Shown here piece after piece: positions 10,015 through 20,876 of a stretch of 64,000 nucleotides of DNA (position 1 is its first letter; the number at the start of each line of letters is the position of its first letter). The notes under the pieces were generated by a model that was not told the origin of the DNA, did not search any database, and saw nothing but the letters and a program-made list of their open reading frames with translations. The position numbers were made by a program, and so were the translations under genes. Origin of the DNA: Macrocybe gigantea. Lineage: Eukaryota > Basidiomycota > Agaricomycetes > Agaricales > Callistosporiaceae. The stretch spans positions 124,001 through 188,000 of the forward strand of contig SJRY01000004.1 in the NCBI GenBank assembly GCA_011319805.1, given 5' to 3'.

Positions 10015-12516
10015 TCAGGCCTGAACTTTGATCTGCGGAGAGGTGATCAGTCGGCTTTGAACGACCGACAGTGGAAAAGCCTCACCATGCTAGTCTTTTT
10101 CATGCGCAAACGGCCGCCTCCCGCAGTCGATTTCGTCGCCGTCGCCTTCGCAGCATCAGCACTGGTTCCAGCATGATTTTCCGGCACATCCGCCGGGTTT
10201 TGGCTGAGGTCGCTTGAGGTGTTCTGCGCTTCGGAGGCTTTGGAATTCTTCGGCATCAGCTAGTAATGACATCGTTAAACGAAACAATGAGTTGTATCTC
10301 TGTCAAGCTGTACTTACTGACTCAAGTTGTTTCCGCAGTTCTTCATTCTATGTAGGGAATACATTGAGACAATCACCGAATGAACAACGTTCGGTGAGCA
10401 CACAGCAGACACCACATGATGGTGAAGAGCTTGGAACGTACCTCCTTCTCCTTCTGACGGATCTGTCAGAATGGAAATTGAGTTCACGTGTGGAGTCACA
10501 TGGCGAAATGCGTACTGACCTCAGCATCCTTCTGCGCCATCTATAATACCAAGATCCATGTTAATCAACAGATCAATCAAATATAATGGAATGCGTACCT
10601 CTTTATCCTTCGCCTTAACGAAGCCTTGCATCTGAAACATAGCGGATGTAAAAGACAAATGAGAACCTCGCAGAACGGAATGCATACCTCTTCGACGATA
10701 CCTTTCATCTGAAACATAGCGGATGTATAAAAGACAAATGAGAACCTCGCAGAACGGAATGCATACCTCTTCATCCTTCGCCTTGACGATACCTTGCATC
10801 TGAAACATAGCGGATGTAAAAGATAAATGAGAAGCTCGCAGAAACGGAATGCAAACCTCTTCGTCCTTCGCCTTGACGATACCCTTGACGATACCTTTCA
10901 TCTGAAACATAGCGGATGTATAAAAGACAAATGAGAACCTCGCAGAACGGAATGCATACCTCTTCATCCTTCGCCTTGACGATACCTTTCATCTGAAACA
11001 TAGCGGATGTATAAAAGACAAATGAGAACCTCGCAGAAACGGAATGCATACCTCTTCATCCTTCGCCTTAATGAAGCCTTGTATCTGAAACATAGCGTAT
11101 GTAAAAAAGGCAAACGAGAAGCTCATAAAATGGAACGCGTACCTCTTCGTCCTTCGCCTTGACGAAGCCTTGCATCTGAAACATAGCGGATGTAAAAGAC
11201 AAATGAGAAGCTCGCAGAAACGGAATGCATACCTCTTCATCCTTTGCCTTAATCTGAAACATAGCGGATGTAAAAGACAAATGAGAAGCTCGCAGAAACG
11301 GAATGCATACCTCTTCATCCTTCGCCTTAATCTGAAACATAGCGGATGTAAAAGACAAATGAGAAGCTCACAGAACGGAATGCATACCTCTTCGTCCTTC
11401 GCCTTAATCTGAAACATAGCGTACGTAAAAAAGGCAAAAGAGAAGCTCATAAAATGGAACGCGTACCTAAAACGTATGAGTAAGGCGGAAAGGTCTGGAC
11501 CGAATACACTCACCTGACGATTAACCCTTCCGATCTGAATTGCACAGATAGCTTTGATGAGTAAATTCGTAAAAAGCTAGAGTGCGAGGCTTACCTTTTG
11601 TTCTTCAAATTTTTTAACCTCCTTCCAGAAATCGATATGACCGACGTCTATCGCGGTATGCCACAGCTTGAAGCCAAGTGGACCGTAGCACGAATGGGGA
11701 TCATATTCCTCCGATTCGGTGACTTTGACGTTCGGAAACTGTTGCCTTAGGATGCCGCATACGACTCCGGCATACCAATAGCAGTTCTCTTTGAAGACAT
11801 TATAATATTCGTTGTGGTCACAGACGGCTTGCGCGAGGACAACGAGCTGGTAATAATAAAGTGGGACGTTGTTATCACCGAATTCGAGAGTCAACACTTG
11901 CACGTCGCCGGAAGGGGGATGATCGAGGCCAGATATCTTGTCATTGGCATAGTTATTTGGCTTGATTGAGTCGGACGAACGGGATGAAGGCCAGTCCGAG
12001 GCGAACATGCTTCGTTTCGGGGTCGGCTCATCCGGCTGCTCGTCGTTCTGCTTGTTGTCCTGCTTGTTGTCCTGCTTGTTGTCCTGCTTGTTGTTCTGCT
12101 TGTTGTCCTGCTTGTTGTCCTGCTTGTTGTCCTGCTTGTTGTCCTGCTTGTTGTCCTGCTTGTTCTGCTCGTTGTCAGCGCAGCCTTTCGATCCTCATCA
12201 AGGATGAGGTGCAGTCTGCCGCTTCGACCCATGCGACTAGGTATTCATGCTGAGGAGGGCGTAGTGCAGCCATGTTCTTGTAGAGAACAACCTTCGAGAC
12301 TCGAAGAGCTCGAGCCGCCTCGCGAGATTCTTCGGCGTAGTATCCGGCCAACGTATCCCGGAAGACGCGGATGGAGGCTTCGCTCAGCGCCCCGCTTTCA
12401 GAGCGAAGGAGATAGTTTGGATATTTCGCAGCGGTGCTGGTGGCCATCCCTAGCGCTTTGAGAATAGGGTAGATGAGTGAGTAGAGGTGCTTGCTGAGGT
12501 TGTCGAGTCTGAACAT
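10015..12516 (-). CDS. Helix-array protein with an NCYW(Y/F)A-motif domain and tandem micro-exons
   Basis: A predicted protein of about 478 residues, from roughly 18 exons, all in phase 0. Exon 1 starts at 12516 and ends at 12238 or 12229. Exon 2 starts near 12167 and ends at 11595, beginning with a DNKQ repeat. Its globular part carries LYYYQLVVLAQAV and ENCYWYAGVV, marks I recall from uncharacterised Agaricomycete proteins. The Cys after Asn, with His in PPQHEYLVAW, recalls papain-like NlpC/LRAT folds, which is inference only. After FWKEVKKFEEQK come exon 11534-11514, ten array exons (11408-10599), then 10540-10520, 10462-10442, 10347-10318, 10259-10086 and 10032-10015 with stop TGA. The array encodes 98 charged helical residues. 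The exon 1/2 junction is the weakest point. A TATA element lies at 12541-12548. Confidence 0.75.
10599..11513 (-). repeat. Tandem array of exon-intron units, ten micro-exons
   Basis: Ten near-identical units of about 78-103 bases, each one complete exon plus one complete intron. Exons, from the 5' end of the gene: 11408-11388, 11331-11311 and 11253-11233 (21 bases each), 11175-11143, 11084-11052 and 10992-10960 (33 each), 10901-10857 (45), 10799-10767 (33), 10708-10688 (21) and 10631-10599 (33). They encode IKAKDEE (7 residues), MQGFVKAKDEE or variants (11) and one 15-residue unit. Introns are 56-59 bases, with donors gtatgc, gtacgc or gtttgc and acceptor tatgtttcag. The intron 11513-11409 is 105 bases and appears to contain a unit whose exon was lost. 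Confidence 0.92.
12051..12158 (-). repeat. 12-base minisatellite, nine units, coding for a DNKQ tract
   Basis: Nine head-to-tail copies of cttgttgtcctg (plus strand), one with a single change, followed by a partial copy. Because the unit is 12 bases the reading frame is kept, and the gene on the minus strand reads (DNKQ)n, a polar and probably disordered linker. Length variation between strains would be expected. Confidence 0.95.
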
Positions 12517-12540
12517 GGTGCCAGAGCAGGTGTGTGTTGT

Positions 12541-12548
12541 ATATATCC
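12541..12548 (-). promoter_or_regulatory. TATA box of the micro-exon array gene
   Basis: The plus strand reads gttgtatatatcctg; on the minus strand this gives a TATATAC element about 25-32 bases upstream of the ATG at 12516. The 5' leader would be very short. Assignment rests on spacing only. Confidence 0.45.
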
Positions 12549-14388
12549 TGTTCAGGCTAATGGTGGTCAATGCACAAGGACGTTAGACGATATCGAGATT
12601 GACGCGGGCGTGTCAGTGAGAGAGGAACGTTGTAAGAGTTGAAACGAGCTGCCAGTCATGGCGTGGAGGAATGCGCCTACTTTGATTTCCAAAAAGGGGT
12701 TGGCTGATCGGATTGCGATCGACCATTTTAGATACGTAATAAGCACAACTATACATTTTATGTAGAATTCTATTACTATCTCCATTTATGGCCAAGGTTA
12801 CGTCTGAAAGTAAGGGAAAAGAAACATGTCATTGTTCTAAGTACCAGGCCAATCGTTGGTCACTTGTAAGTAGGTTGACATATTGAACATCCGGGCATTC
12901 ACATCCCCCACAAAAGAATGATTTAATGGAAACGCATCACATCAGTTTCTTATCCTGTCACTAACGCGGTTCCCATGAGTGCATGCCGAAATGGTATCAA
13001 CACAAATTTCACATTTCGCCGTCCTCCCTTGAATGACTGGGTTCTTCAGACGCCTGTGCTCTCAAGCTCCTGCTTCTGTGTCTCCGAAGCAAGAGCCGCA
13101 CCTTATCGTCCTCGTTTTCCGCTTTTTGGTCAAGTAAAATCTCCAGATGCTCGTAATGCGGTAGCATTGCTTTAGTTCCATAAGCACGAGGCCGATGTGA
13201 CCGAAAATTACGTCTAATCCGTGCATTGCTGAATTTAAAACCGCCGTGATAAGCCCTTCGCATCGTCGTTGGGACATGTACAGTATATCCTCCAGTACGT
13301 TCACTACGGCTTGTGGACATGCAACCTGTCGCGGGTGCAACTGCGTCGCTGAACGGACCCCCGCAACAGCGATTTCCTTCACGACCGCTGCATCCCACAA
13401 ACGCAGACAGCTGTTGTAATACCTGGATCCGACCGGCCTAACGTCTAGGCCTCTTCTCTTTTGACCGCTTCACGATCATCACCTGGCCTTTGAACGCCAG
13501 CCACGGCTTTGATCATTGATGATATATATATATGGTGCGTAATGCTGGACGTGTCTGGCAGCATGATTGGCGCTGCAGAGTTGTCACCCGCCGAAGTGTT
13601 TGTCTTCATGGGTGCCAGCGTCCGGATTCACCTATCGTGGTAAATCTCCTGACGGTGCACGGTTATTCGGAAGCTCTGAACCCACTCGATACATGAAGGA
13701 GAGGCGTGCGATCAGTGGGAGTATGTTTCAGAGGAACATCTTTCGGACTGCGAGGATGTGTACAGGTGGGTACACTTAATATATCAACCTGGATCATCCT
13801 GCCTCAAGTGCTATCGTCAGAGAAATCATGATAATCGTAAATAGCACCGAACCAGAGTCCGAGCATCCTCTATCATTACAAACAAGAGTATTCTTGCTAC
13901 CAGCCAATAAAAAAAGGATTCAGAAAAACAGGAAAAGGGACAAAAAGGTAGGAAAAAGGTCGTTGTCCAGAACAGTGAATACGGCTAGACGAAAAGACGT
14001 GGATATATGCATGCCAGTCGATAGCAAGAGTAGGACCGAAGCAACGCAAAAATGAAAAACCCAAAGTGGATCGAGGTTCACAGAACAGCTTGTTCGTCAA
14101 ACGCCTCTCCTGTCCTCGGTTGCACTAGTCGGACAGTGCCGACGTGGTCTGACGAAGGGGCGTCATCATCCCCGTCGTCGTCCTTCTGCCACAAGCTTAC
14201 GCTCTCCTCCCGATCGTCCTCCCCAATGCCCTTCGGGTATTTCCTCTCCGCTCGCTTCTCCTTCTCCTTCTCCCGTGTCTGCCCTCCTTCGCTCGTCCAC
14301 GAGTCCTGGCCTCATGCCGAATCTGTTGCAGACGGGAACGACAACAGGGTCTCTGTGTAGGACGACTTCTCGAACATGTCCCGCGAGC
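12549..14388. other. Intergenic stretch without a recognised gene
   Basis: No conserved domain seen. The minus strand between 13400 and 13009 is open in two frames at once for about 390 bases. One frame contains a moderately hydrophobic helix-like segment with VVNVLEDILY and LITAVLNSAM, but no start context, splice sites or family could be tied to it. The rest shows only short random frames. Confidence 0.4.
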
Positions 14389-15735
14389 TTATCCGCGACG
14401 GCAAATCTGTCCGTTTAGCCGCTCCACCGAATCGCGTGTTGACGTCGGCGGAGCGCTGTGCACCTCGTGCTCGTTTGCAAAGCGCGACATGTGCAGCTCG
14501 ATGGTCTGCTTCGGTCCCATGCTGCCGCTGTTTTCGCTGCTGCCTCCTTCTGCGATCGGTGACAAGGAAGTGTCGTCCATCTCGAGTAGATCCACTCTCG
14601 TGGTCGACGACGAGGTATCGGGTAGCCCGTCTATCTTGTTGTGCGGTAGTGGAGGATATGAAGGTGCCGGCGAACCCACCGTGAGGCGATGCTCCGTCGT
14701 GTGCTCATTGCCCGTCCCTGGCCGTTTATATTGGCGGACGACGTCTGGGCTGTCAAACTTGATGGAAAGCTTCTTCGACATCGGAGACGATGACGGATGA
14801 GTGGGTATCGTCTCGTGGCAGCATGGGCGCGTCGTACAGCTGATGTCGCTTCATGCCGCTAGGATGATCTTCAAGATCGGGAGGATGCCGTTGCCTTTCG
14901 AACGAATTGTTTGGGATGCTAGCCGACCGCGTCCTCGGAAGCTGGCTCCTCTGGTTCATACGACGGACGCTGCGCGCTCGAATGATGCTGCTAACGGTCC
15001 CGAAGGAGCCGCGCAACGCGTCCATGCCAGGATCTTCGATTGCCGATGGCACCTTTCTCTTCAAGCGTTTCAGTCTTGGAACGAGCGGCTTCAAGCAGTA
15101 ACGTAGATCGGCGATCCAATTTGGTCAACGAAACCGGATCGACCTTGGACATTTGCAGGATGGCGATACCGACACAAATGGTGAGGAATCCCATAACGAT
15201 GATTTGAACTGTGACATATTGGTTCGCCAAGACGTGCTGCCTCGGATCGAATGAACATACTTGGTTATCGCCCATTGCAGTGGTGACTCAGTGGTTTGCA
15301 CTACAGCTCTTAGACGAGATGTCGAGGGAAACCCCCATAGCGGATAGATGTGCTCGCACAACCTCGGAGCGCTCCGTTTCGATTTCGAGACTCGTCTGGG
15401 ACCTGTGCGCGACGCATGACTGTTGGCTAGATGGTCACTCCAAGAATAAAAACATCTCAATCGTGACATGCTTCTTGGTAACCAGAACATCAAGTAAACA
15501 AACAGCACTTAAGGAAGTGAAAATACCTTCACAGAAAAAAAATGACTTGGGTGAAAGATCTAGCGTCGTGGAAGTCGCCACTGTTCTGAGTTCCAACTGT
15601 CGGCAGGCGCCGTTCGCCAGCGAATGTTCTCAAGTTCGGCAACCGAATGCGCCTTTGACGTCCGTAGTGACTTACTCAGTATGATATCGTTACAACTAGG
15701 AGCAGTGCGGTAAAAGGTAGAACTATAGCCGTGAG
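14389..15735 (-). CDS. Probable membrane-anchored protein with disordered tail, structure unresolved
   Basis: I do not recognise this gene. Coding-like pieces on the minus strand are a hydrophobic stretch near 15735-15675 (IVLPFTALLLVV), an exon near 15630-15570, and a helix-like exon near 15440-15320 containing ETERSEVVRAHLSAMGVSLD. A membrane exon near 15270-14991 follows (YVTVQIIVMGFLTI then AILQMSKVDPVSLTKLDRRS). A Ser/Arg-rich stretch covers 15094-14760, and a Pro/Ser/Thr-rich tail, 14781-14389, ends in TAG or TGA. The last three pieces are in three different frames without convincing introns, and no good ATG precedes the first piece. It may be a decaying gene, two genes, or a region with sequence errors. 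Confidence 0.35.
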
Positions 15736-15812
15736 TCGAAGAAATAAATACTTATAGATAACATAATGCGAAAAAACAGGAGGAAAAGAAAAAAGGCTGA
15801 TCGTCATCCGAT

Positions 15813-17067
15813 TCATGCAGAGTGTATCGTCGATCCACCTTTCTCCCCTTCCGGTTTACTAGCCGAATAGGAAGAAGGGAGCATAGTGTGGCTGGGGTTG
15901 ACGTGAGTGCCGTCGCCCAATGATCGCGCGCCTGGGTCTGCAATGGTCTTGAAATGCATCGACGAAAACCCACGGCTGTCCGTAAGATGGTTGGTGACCG
16001 CTAAGCCGTCTCTTGAGACACGGATGAGGATAAGGTTGAACGCAATTCCAATAATTTGACATTCCTGCAAGTTCCAAGAACGTGCCGGCATCAGTGCATG
16101 CCGCACGTAGCTGCGCGGTATGACAAGAGGATAAACCCACCATGGCGGAAGTTATGTAGACAGCGTTTCCCTTGAAATTAGTTCCGAAATATATGATGGT
16201 GAACACCGTGTAGATCAAGGCCGAGTCGACGATGATACGCATGATCCTGTAGAGTGTTGTTCTGTGACGAGCTTCCTTGGCCATGCCCGTCTCTCGCATG
16301 TTGGTGACTCGTTCATGATCGACTGCCCACAGTCTGTAGACGATCATACCTAAAACGCGCGGGATCTGTAACTAGAATCGACATGGAAGGTCCAAGGATG
16401 AATCGCTTACACGTTGCGTAAACGTTCAGGGTGATTGCGCACGCCCAAAACGCCCATCCAATATCACTGATGTTATTTGCTGTTCTGCGATCGCCGGGAC
16501 GAAGACCAGCGAGAAGGATTAAGAACGCCAGATTCAGCGTTGTCCCCGATATCCAGAGGAAGATTGGAAGTACGATAACGCTAACGGATCTTTCGCAGAC
16601 GACCCAACACCGGTATATCTAAGCGGACAAAATGTAAGCGGCAATGAAGAACTATGCTGTCATCCTTACTAGCACCGCGTCCGCTATTGTCGTTTGAAGA
16701 TTGAAGAAAAAGGACTACAACGAAGAACGCTCGTTTGTCGATCCCATGAAAAATCTGGAGGAAAACTGACCTTTACGATGCTGATCCATGGAGCACCAAT
16801 TTGAATGACGGCGCCTCCCTGCGCATTGTGAAAGAGACCCTGGACATTCCTAACGACAGCCAAAGCTAGATTGAAGGTGCCCAAGAAGCACAGAATAAGC
16901 GTGACGAACAAGTTCGTCACACCAATGTTTCGAAGCGGTTTCCACCCGACGTTCGGAATCCAGAGGAGTGTTTGCAGGCATCGGAAGAAGGTCGCAAGAT
17001 ACAGACCATAGAACACAGACTCGACGAACAATGCGACAAATTGGGCTTCCGCTATTCCAATGGCCAT
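15813..17067 (-). CDS. Seven-span integral membrane protein, paralogue C
   Basis: 336 residues in five exons: 17067-16771, 16714-16670, 16618-16411, 16349-16141 and 16064-15813. It is closest to paralogue B, with the same 45-base second exon and the same phases. Marks: VESVFYGLYLATFF, LLWIPNVGWKPLRN, IYRCWVVCERSV, NVYATCMIVYRLW and CQIIGIAFNLILIRV. The C-terminal tail is polar and Ser-rich. Like A and B it sits on the minus strand; it is separated from B by about 8 kb containing the aminopeptidase relic and the micro-exon gene. The start MAIGIAEAQ was picked by alignment with B. A catataaat element lies near 17155. The function is unknown. Confidence 0.87.
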
Positions 17068-18252
17068 TCTTAACTTTCGGGTGCTCCTCTGACTGAGGGG
17101 GATTGCGCTGACAGAGAGGCGGGGCAAGGATTAATTCGATCTCCAAGTCGATTTATATGTTATTGATCCTGGTTAGTATGCCACGCGATCTTAGATGATG
17201 ATCACGGCAGGATTGAGAAGCAATCTTTTTTCTGTGACCCCGACGTTTGAGAAACCAACCGCACTAAATGGATAGGTGATTCTGCCAGGAGGGCTGATGT
17301 CACAGGGCGTCCGCTTGGCAAGTTCGCAAGTACACAGCTGTTTCCTTGATATATTCAGTCTAGGACCAAAAGGAGCGCCTTTTATGACTGAACGCATTGA
17401 ATTGAGTAGACGAACAAAGATCTGTCGAGACGGCATATATTAGGGGCGAGACTCGGCATGGCTGGGTTCCGGCAGAGAGCACATACTCTACACCTGCTTT
17501 ATTAGGATCTGATCGTTATCATCTATGTACCCCAATCAGCAAGGCGAATGAAGAACGAGGGAGTCCGATAACACTACACATTCCAAAATATCTCACCCGA
17601 TGACCAAGGTTCGTCCGTCATGATCGACCGTCTTGCAAAGCAAAATTGACGGCGTCTCTGTGGGTGATGCAATGACCCATCTGTGTGATCACCTGCATTC
17701 TTCCAACAACGGAAGGGGGTTGTTGCCTCTCAGCATGGCGCACGGTCCCCAGTGATGTTACCCGACAAGTGTCGGTGCTCGATAACCATCTACAACCATG
17801 TGGATGTTCTATAAGGCAGAAGATTTGTGATACGCCCAGCAGAGTCTTCTAGCCAGATCATGAGACGAGGAGACGCCACTCAGAACTAGGAGGAGCGACG
17901 TACTTGCCTTGCTGTAGCCTGTCTCCCGAAGGGAAGGCCTATCCTGGCTCTCTTCTGGGCTGTTTTCTATACACCGCAAAGGCTTGATCTCTCAGAATCG
18001 ATACCATTGACCTCGAGGCTCGTGTGAAAAAAAGTACTCAATGCCGTTCTCGGACCAAGCCTCGTTAGCGCATGTCAGGCGACGAAGCACTGCCAGGCGC
18101 CCGTTTCGCACTTGGCACCTGATGTGGAACCTTGGATACTCCCCCATCGACGACCGGTTGCAGTTGTCGTCTGACATTTTTCCTTCAAACTTTTCCCGCT
18201 CTCAAAAATACCCATCGTTTGCCGCTCACCACCGGCATATTCCTGGACACGT
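17068..18252. other. Intergenic stretch, no gene recognised
   Basis: Between the divergently oriented paralogue C and the F-box-like gene. No domain, splice pattern or repeat stands out. It probably holds both promoters. Confidence 0.5.
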
Positions 18253-19259
18253 ATGCAGATAAACTCTGGAAGCTCCGACATCAATCACGTTCATCTTCCA
18301 GATGAAATCCAGCGGCCGATATTCGAGATCGCTGCGAGGCAGGACAGAGTCAGCGCCGCACAACTCCTGAGGGTGGCAAAGCACGTGAAGAGATGGTGGG
18401 TGGAAGAACGCAAGTTCGGAGGTGCATCTAATCTTGGAATGGGCCTCCGAAACTTGACGTCTTTGTTCCTGCCGATTAATCTGCTTATAGGATCGAACCC
18501 GTTCTGTACGAGTGCGTTCTCATCCAAAGTCATGCTAAAGCTACTTCTTTCATCGCCGGTATGTGGTCGAAGCCACGAAGCTTTCTCCGTGCACATGTAC
18601 GTGCGCTGGGATTTGGCGAGACGGTCTCTCTCCAACAAGCAAGAATTATCCTAGCTGAATGTTCGACCAGCGTAGTCAGCTATGCTAGCTGGGGAGGGGA
18701 GAAGAGGAATCCAACCGTTCTGCTACCCTTTATCCGGTCTCCCCACATTCGTCGAGCTTTCTTCCAGCTGAATCACCACACGGTCGACCTCAGTACCCCA
18801 CCCAACGTACTGTCCAGGTTGACGCACTTGGCGATAATCGGCAGCGGTTACAGCTGGTATCAGCTGAAGGAGGTTGCCCTTCTTATGCGCTATCCGGCTG
18901 TGAGCAGCGCGGAGCACCGAATGGCGGTCGCTGCGCCGTTTCAAACTCTGACACATTTCGGTGTCTGTCCCCACAATTGGGGAAAGACTCAACTGTTGCT
19001 CGCTATCGCAAAAAATCTGAAATACTTCGCTGTGATTGTCTCCCCTGGTTATGGCGGGAAAGCCGTAATTTGCAAAAGAATCAGGGAGCTTAATGATCGA
19101 AGGGTTGTGCTGGTAGAATATGAGGAGAGCGTTGAGAGCTGGGAAGAATCCATACGTGGGCATTCCGGGTTATGGGATCTCGTCGAGGAACTCGTCATTG
19201 CTGGATATTATGAGAAGAGTGCAAAGTGGCCTGCAGATAACCGGACACCTGCCTATTAG
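18253..19259 (+). CDS. F-box-like protein of the Agaricomycete LPPEI type
   Basis: The N-terminus has HLPDEIQRPIFEIAARQD followed by SAAQLLRVAKHVKRW, the F-box-like opening of a large Agaricomycete family that continues into a leucine-rich repeat-like body. The body is recognised from KPRSFLRAHVRALGFGET (about 18565) to the stop at 19257-19259. It contains LTHLAIIGSGYSWYQL, LTHFGVCPHNWG and a C-terminal SWEESIRGHSGLWDLVEEL, as in family members. Such proteins are thought to be substrate adaptors of SCF ubiquitin ligases, though few are tested. The first half (to SSP, about 18555) and second half (from GMWSKP) are in different frames. One missing base in the ccgg at about 18557 would join them; a 35-base intron is the less likely alternative. 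Confidence 0.65.
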
Positions 19260-20457
19260 TGCGTTTAATATATGCGTTCCAACGTGATGCAAAGCTTGAA
19301 ATTTGAAATCTCGCCATGCATGATGCCAAGCTCGTGCATGTGCAAGGTTCGAATATGAAAACTCTGTGGATGCGAACATTGGGCGGAGGAGTTTAAGTAA
19401 GAGGGCAACATGAAGAACGGCGGCCTCACCAATTGGAAGGAATGCTACAGCGTATTCAATCCGAGAATTCTCACTTGTTAGAGGTGGCTGGTGGCCATGC
19501 ACACAACCTGCGACGCGACGGAAGTTCAATATTCCCTCCCCGAAACACTTGTCAAGATTGACCGTCTTCAAACATAGCACTGAAGCACCATCCATCTCAG
19601 AGATCGGTACTGAATGTTCTCACAATTCATGGGTCAACACAAGGCGCGTAAGAAGGATCGGAACAAGGAAATCAGTTTCGAAGTTTGGAGGATTGTTTGG
19701 TATGACTTTCGGATTCGGAGGTTCTTGCCAAACAACGCGACTTCCCCTGACAAGTTCGTTTCGTTCAGAACGGGACGAGTTCTCAAATATGCTCCGAGTC
19801 GGGCTTCCTCGGGCCAGGCATCCGCGATTCGCTGGAATATCTGCCGACGAATGCTGCCAAAACTTCTTAGTTGGTGACTTCCGGACTGCAAGTTGGAGGA
19901 GACCGACTCCTTCAGGTCGGTGGCACCAATCTCAGTTCTTCCACATATGGCTTATGCTTTCAACGTTGGTCATAGTCTAGATGGCCCTCGTGTTCCGCAC
20001 GGCTGGCATAACCTGAGGACAGATGAACAGCACTACCCTGACCGATCTGGCATGTAGAACAATCCCCGCCGCCCCGGAGCAGGCCTTTTCACGGTAGCGA
20101 AACAGGAATATAGCGCTAAAGAGTACAATCATTCCGAGCACCCACCTAACCACCCTCCTCATGGTTCTACGGAAAGAAAAATCGGAGAGGCTTGTGATGA
20201 AGTTTCAGCACTCATCGTCCTCGTCGTTACTGCGAACAGGAAGTTACATTGATGTTGGTTGCCGTCATTAACCCATGTTTGACTTACCGGGTTCGAAGAG
20301 CCCAGTATTGATGAGGCTTGGCCTCCCAAGGTCTGACGTTGACAGGAGAGCCCTCATGGGCGGTCGTCGGACAAGACATCCAGGAATCGAGACCCAAAAG
20401 AGCGAGCCTACAGCCACGAACACTTAATGCAGACCAGAAAAGCCGGACGCTGTTTTC

Positions 20458-20876
20458 TTACGCGTAGAAATCCGTTTCCATCAGACGAACGACCCAATCT
20501 GGCTGACCTGTGCCACCTTTGACGATGGCGCCGGGCCATCGCTCGTCTAAATCGAGGTCAAAGCCAGTGATTTTATTGTGTATGGTGTGAATTTCGCCAG
20601 ATTTCTGCGTCAACTGCCACTGCAAAACGGGATCAAAAGCCACAGCATGAGGAGCCGGAAGAGACCGATAGGAAAAGGGAGGCAAACGAACCAGCTGATA
20701 TCTAGCATCGCAACCTCGCCCTACTTTCTCTTCTACAGTGACTGGGGTTCACATGCGAATTAGCCTTGACGGGCCTCAAATGGAAGCCAAAAACACGAAC
20801 CATCGCCGGTTTCGTTTACCGCAAGCACAAGATTTGGATATTGCCTGTTCTGGAGGAAGAACGTACCGGTAGGCAT
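20458..20876 (-). CDS. Small beta-trefoil (ricin-B-like) lectin-type protein
   Basis: 120 residues in two exons, 20876-20771 and 20714-20458, joined across a 56-base intron. The start MPTGTFFLQNRQYPNLVLAV, the internal LQWQLTQKSGEIHTIHN and the W-x-V end resemble one beta-trefoil carbohydrate-binding domain of the kind found singly in mushroom cytoplasmic lectins. There is no signal peptide. It is shorter than a full three-lobe trefoil (about 130-150 residues), so it may be truncated or divergent. The splice choice (donor C|gtcaag, acceptor gggcgag) is the only one I found that keeps the frame. Sugar specificity cannot be stated. No toxic chain is present. Confidence 0.5.

Noticed and set aside
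10560..11560. CRISPR-like appearance: regularly spaced near-identical repeats
   Set aside because: Repeats and spacers are both conserved, unit ends match splice sites, the exons keep a single frame, and the genome is eukaryotic.
11962..12253. Plus-strand frames made of Cys-Pro-Ala or Leu-Ser-Cys repeats
   Set aside because: They are antisense readings of the DNKQ minisatellite, with no start, stop or splice support.
20458..20876. Ricin-type toxin gene
   Set aside because: Only a short lectin-like domain is present. No catalytic chain and no signal peptide.
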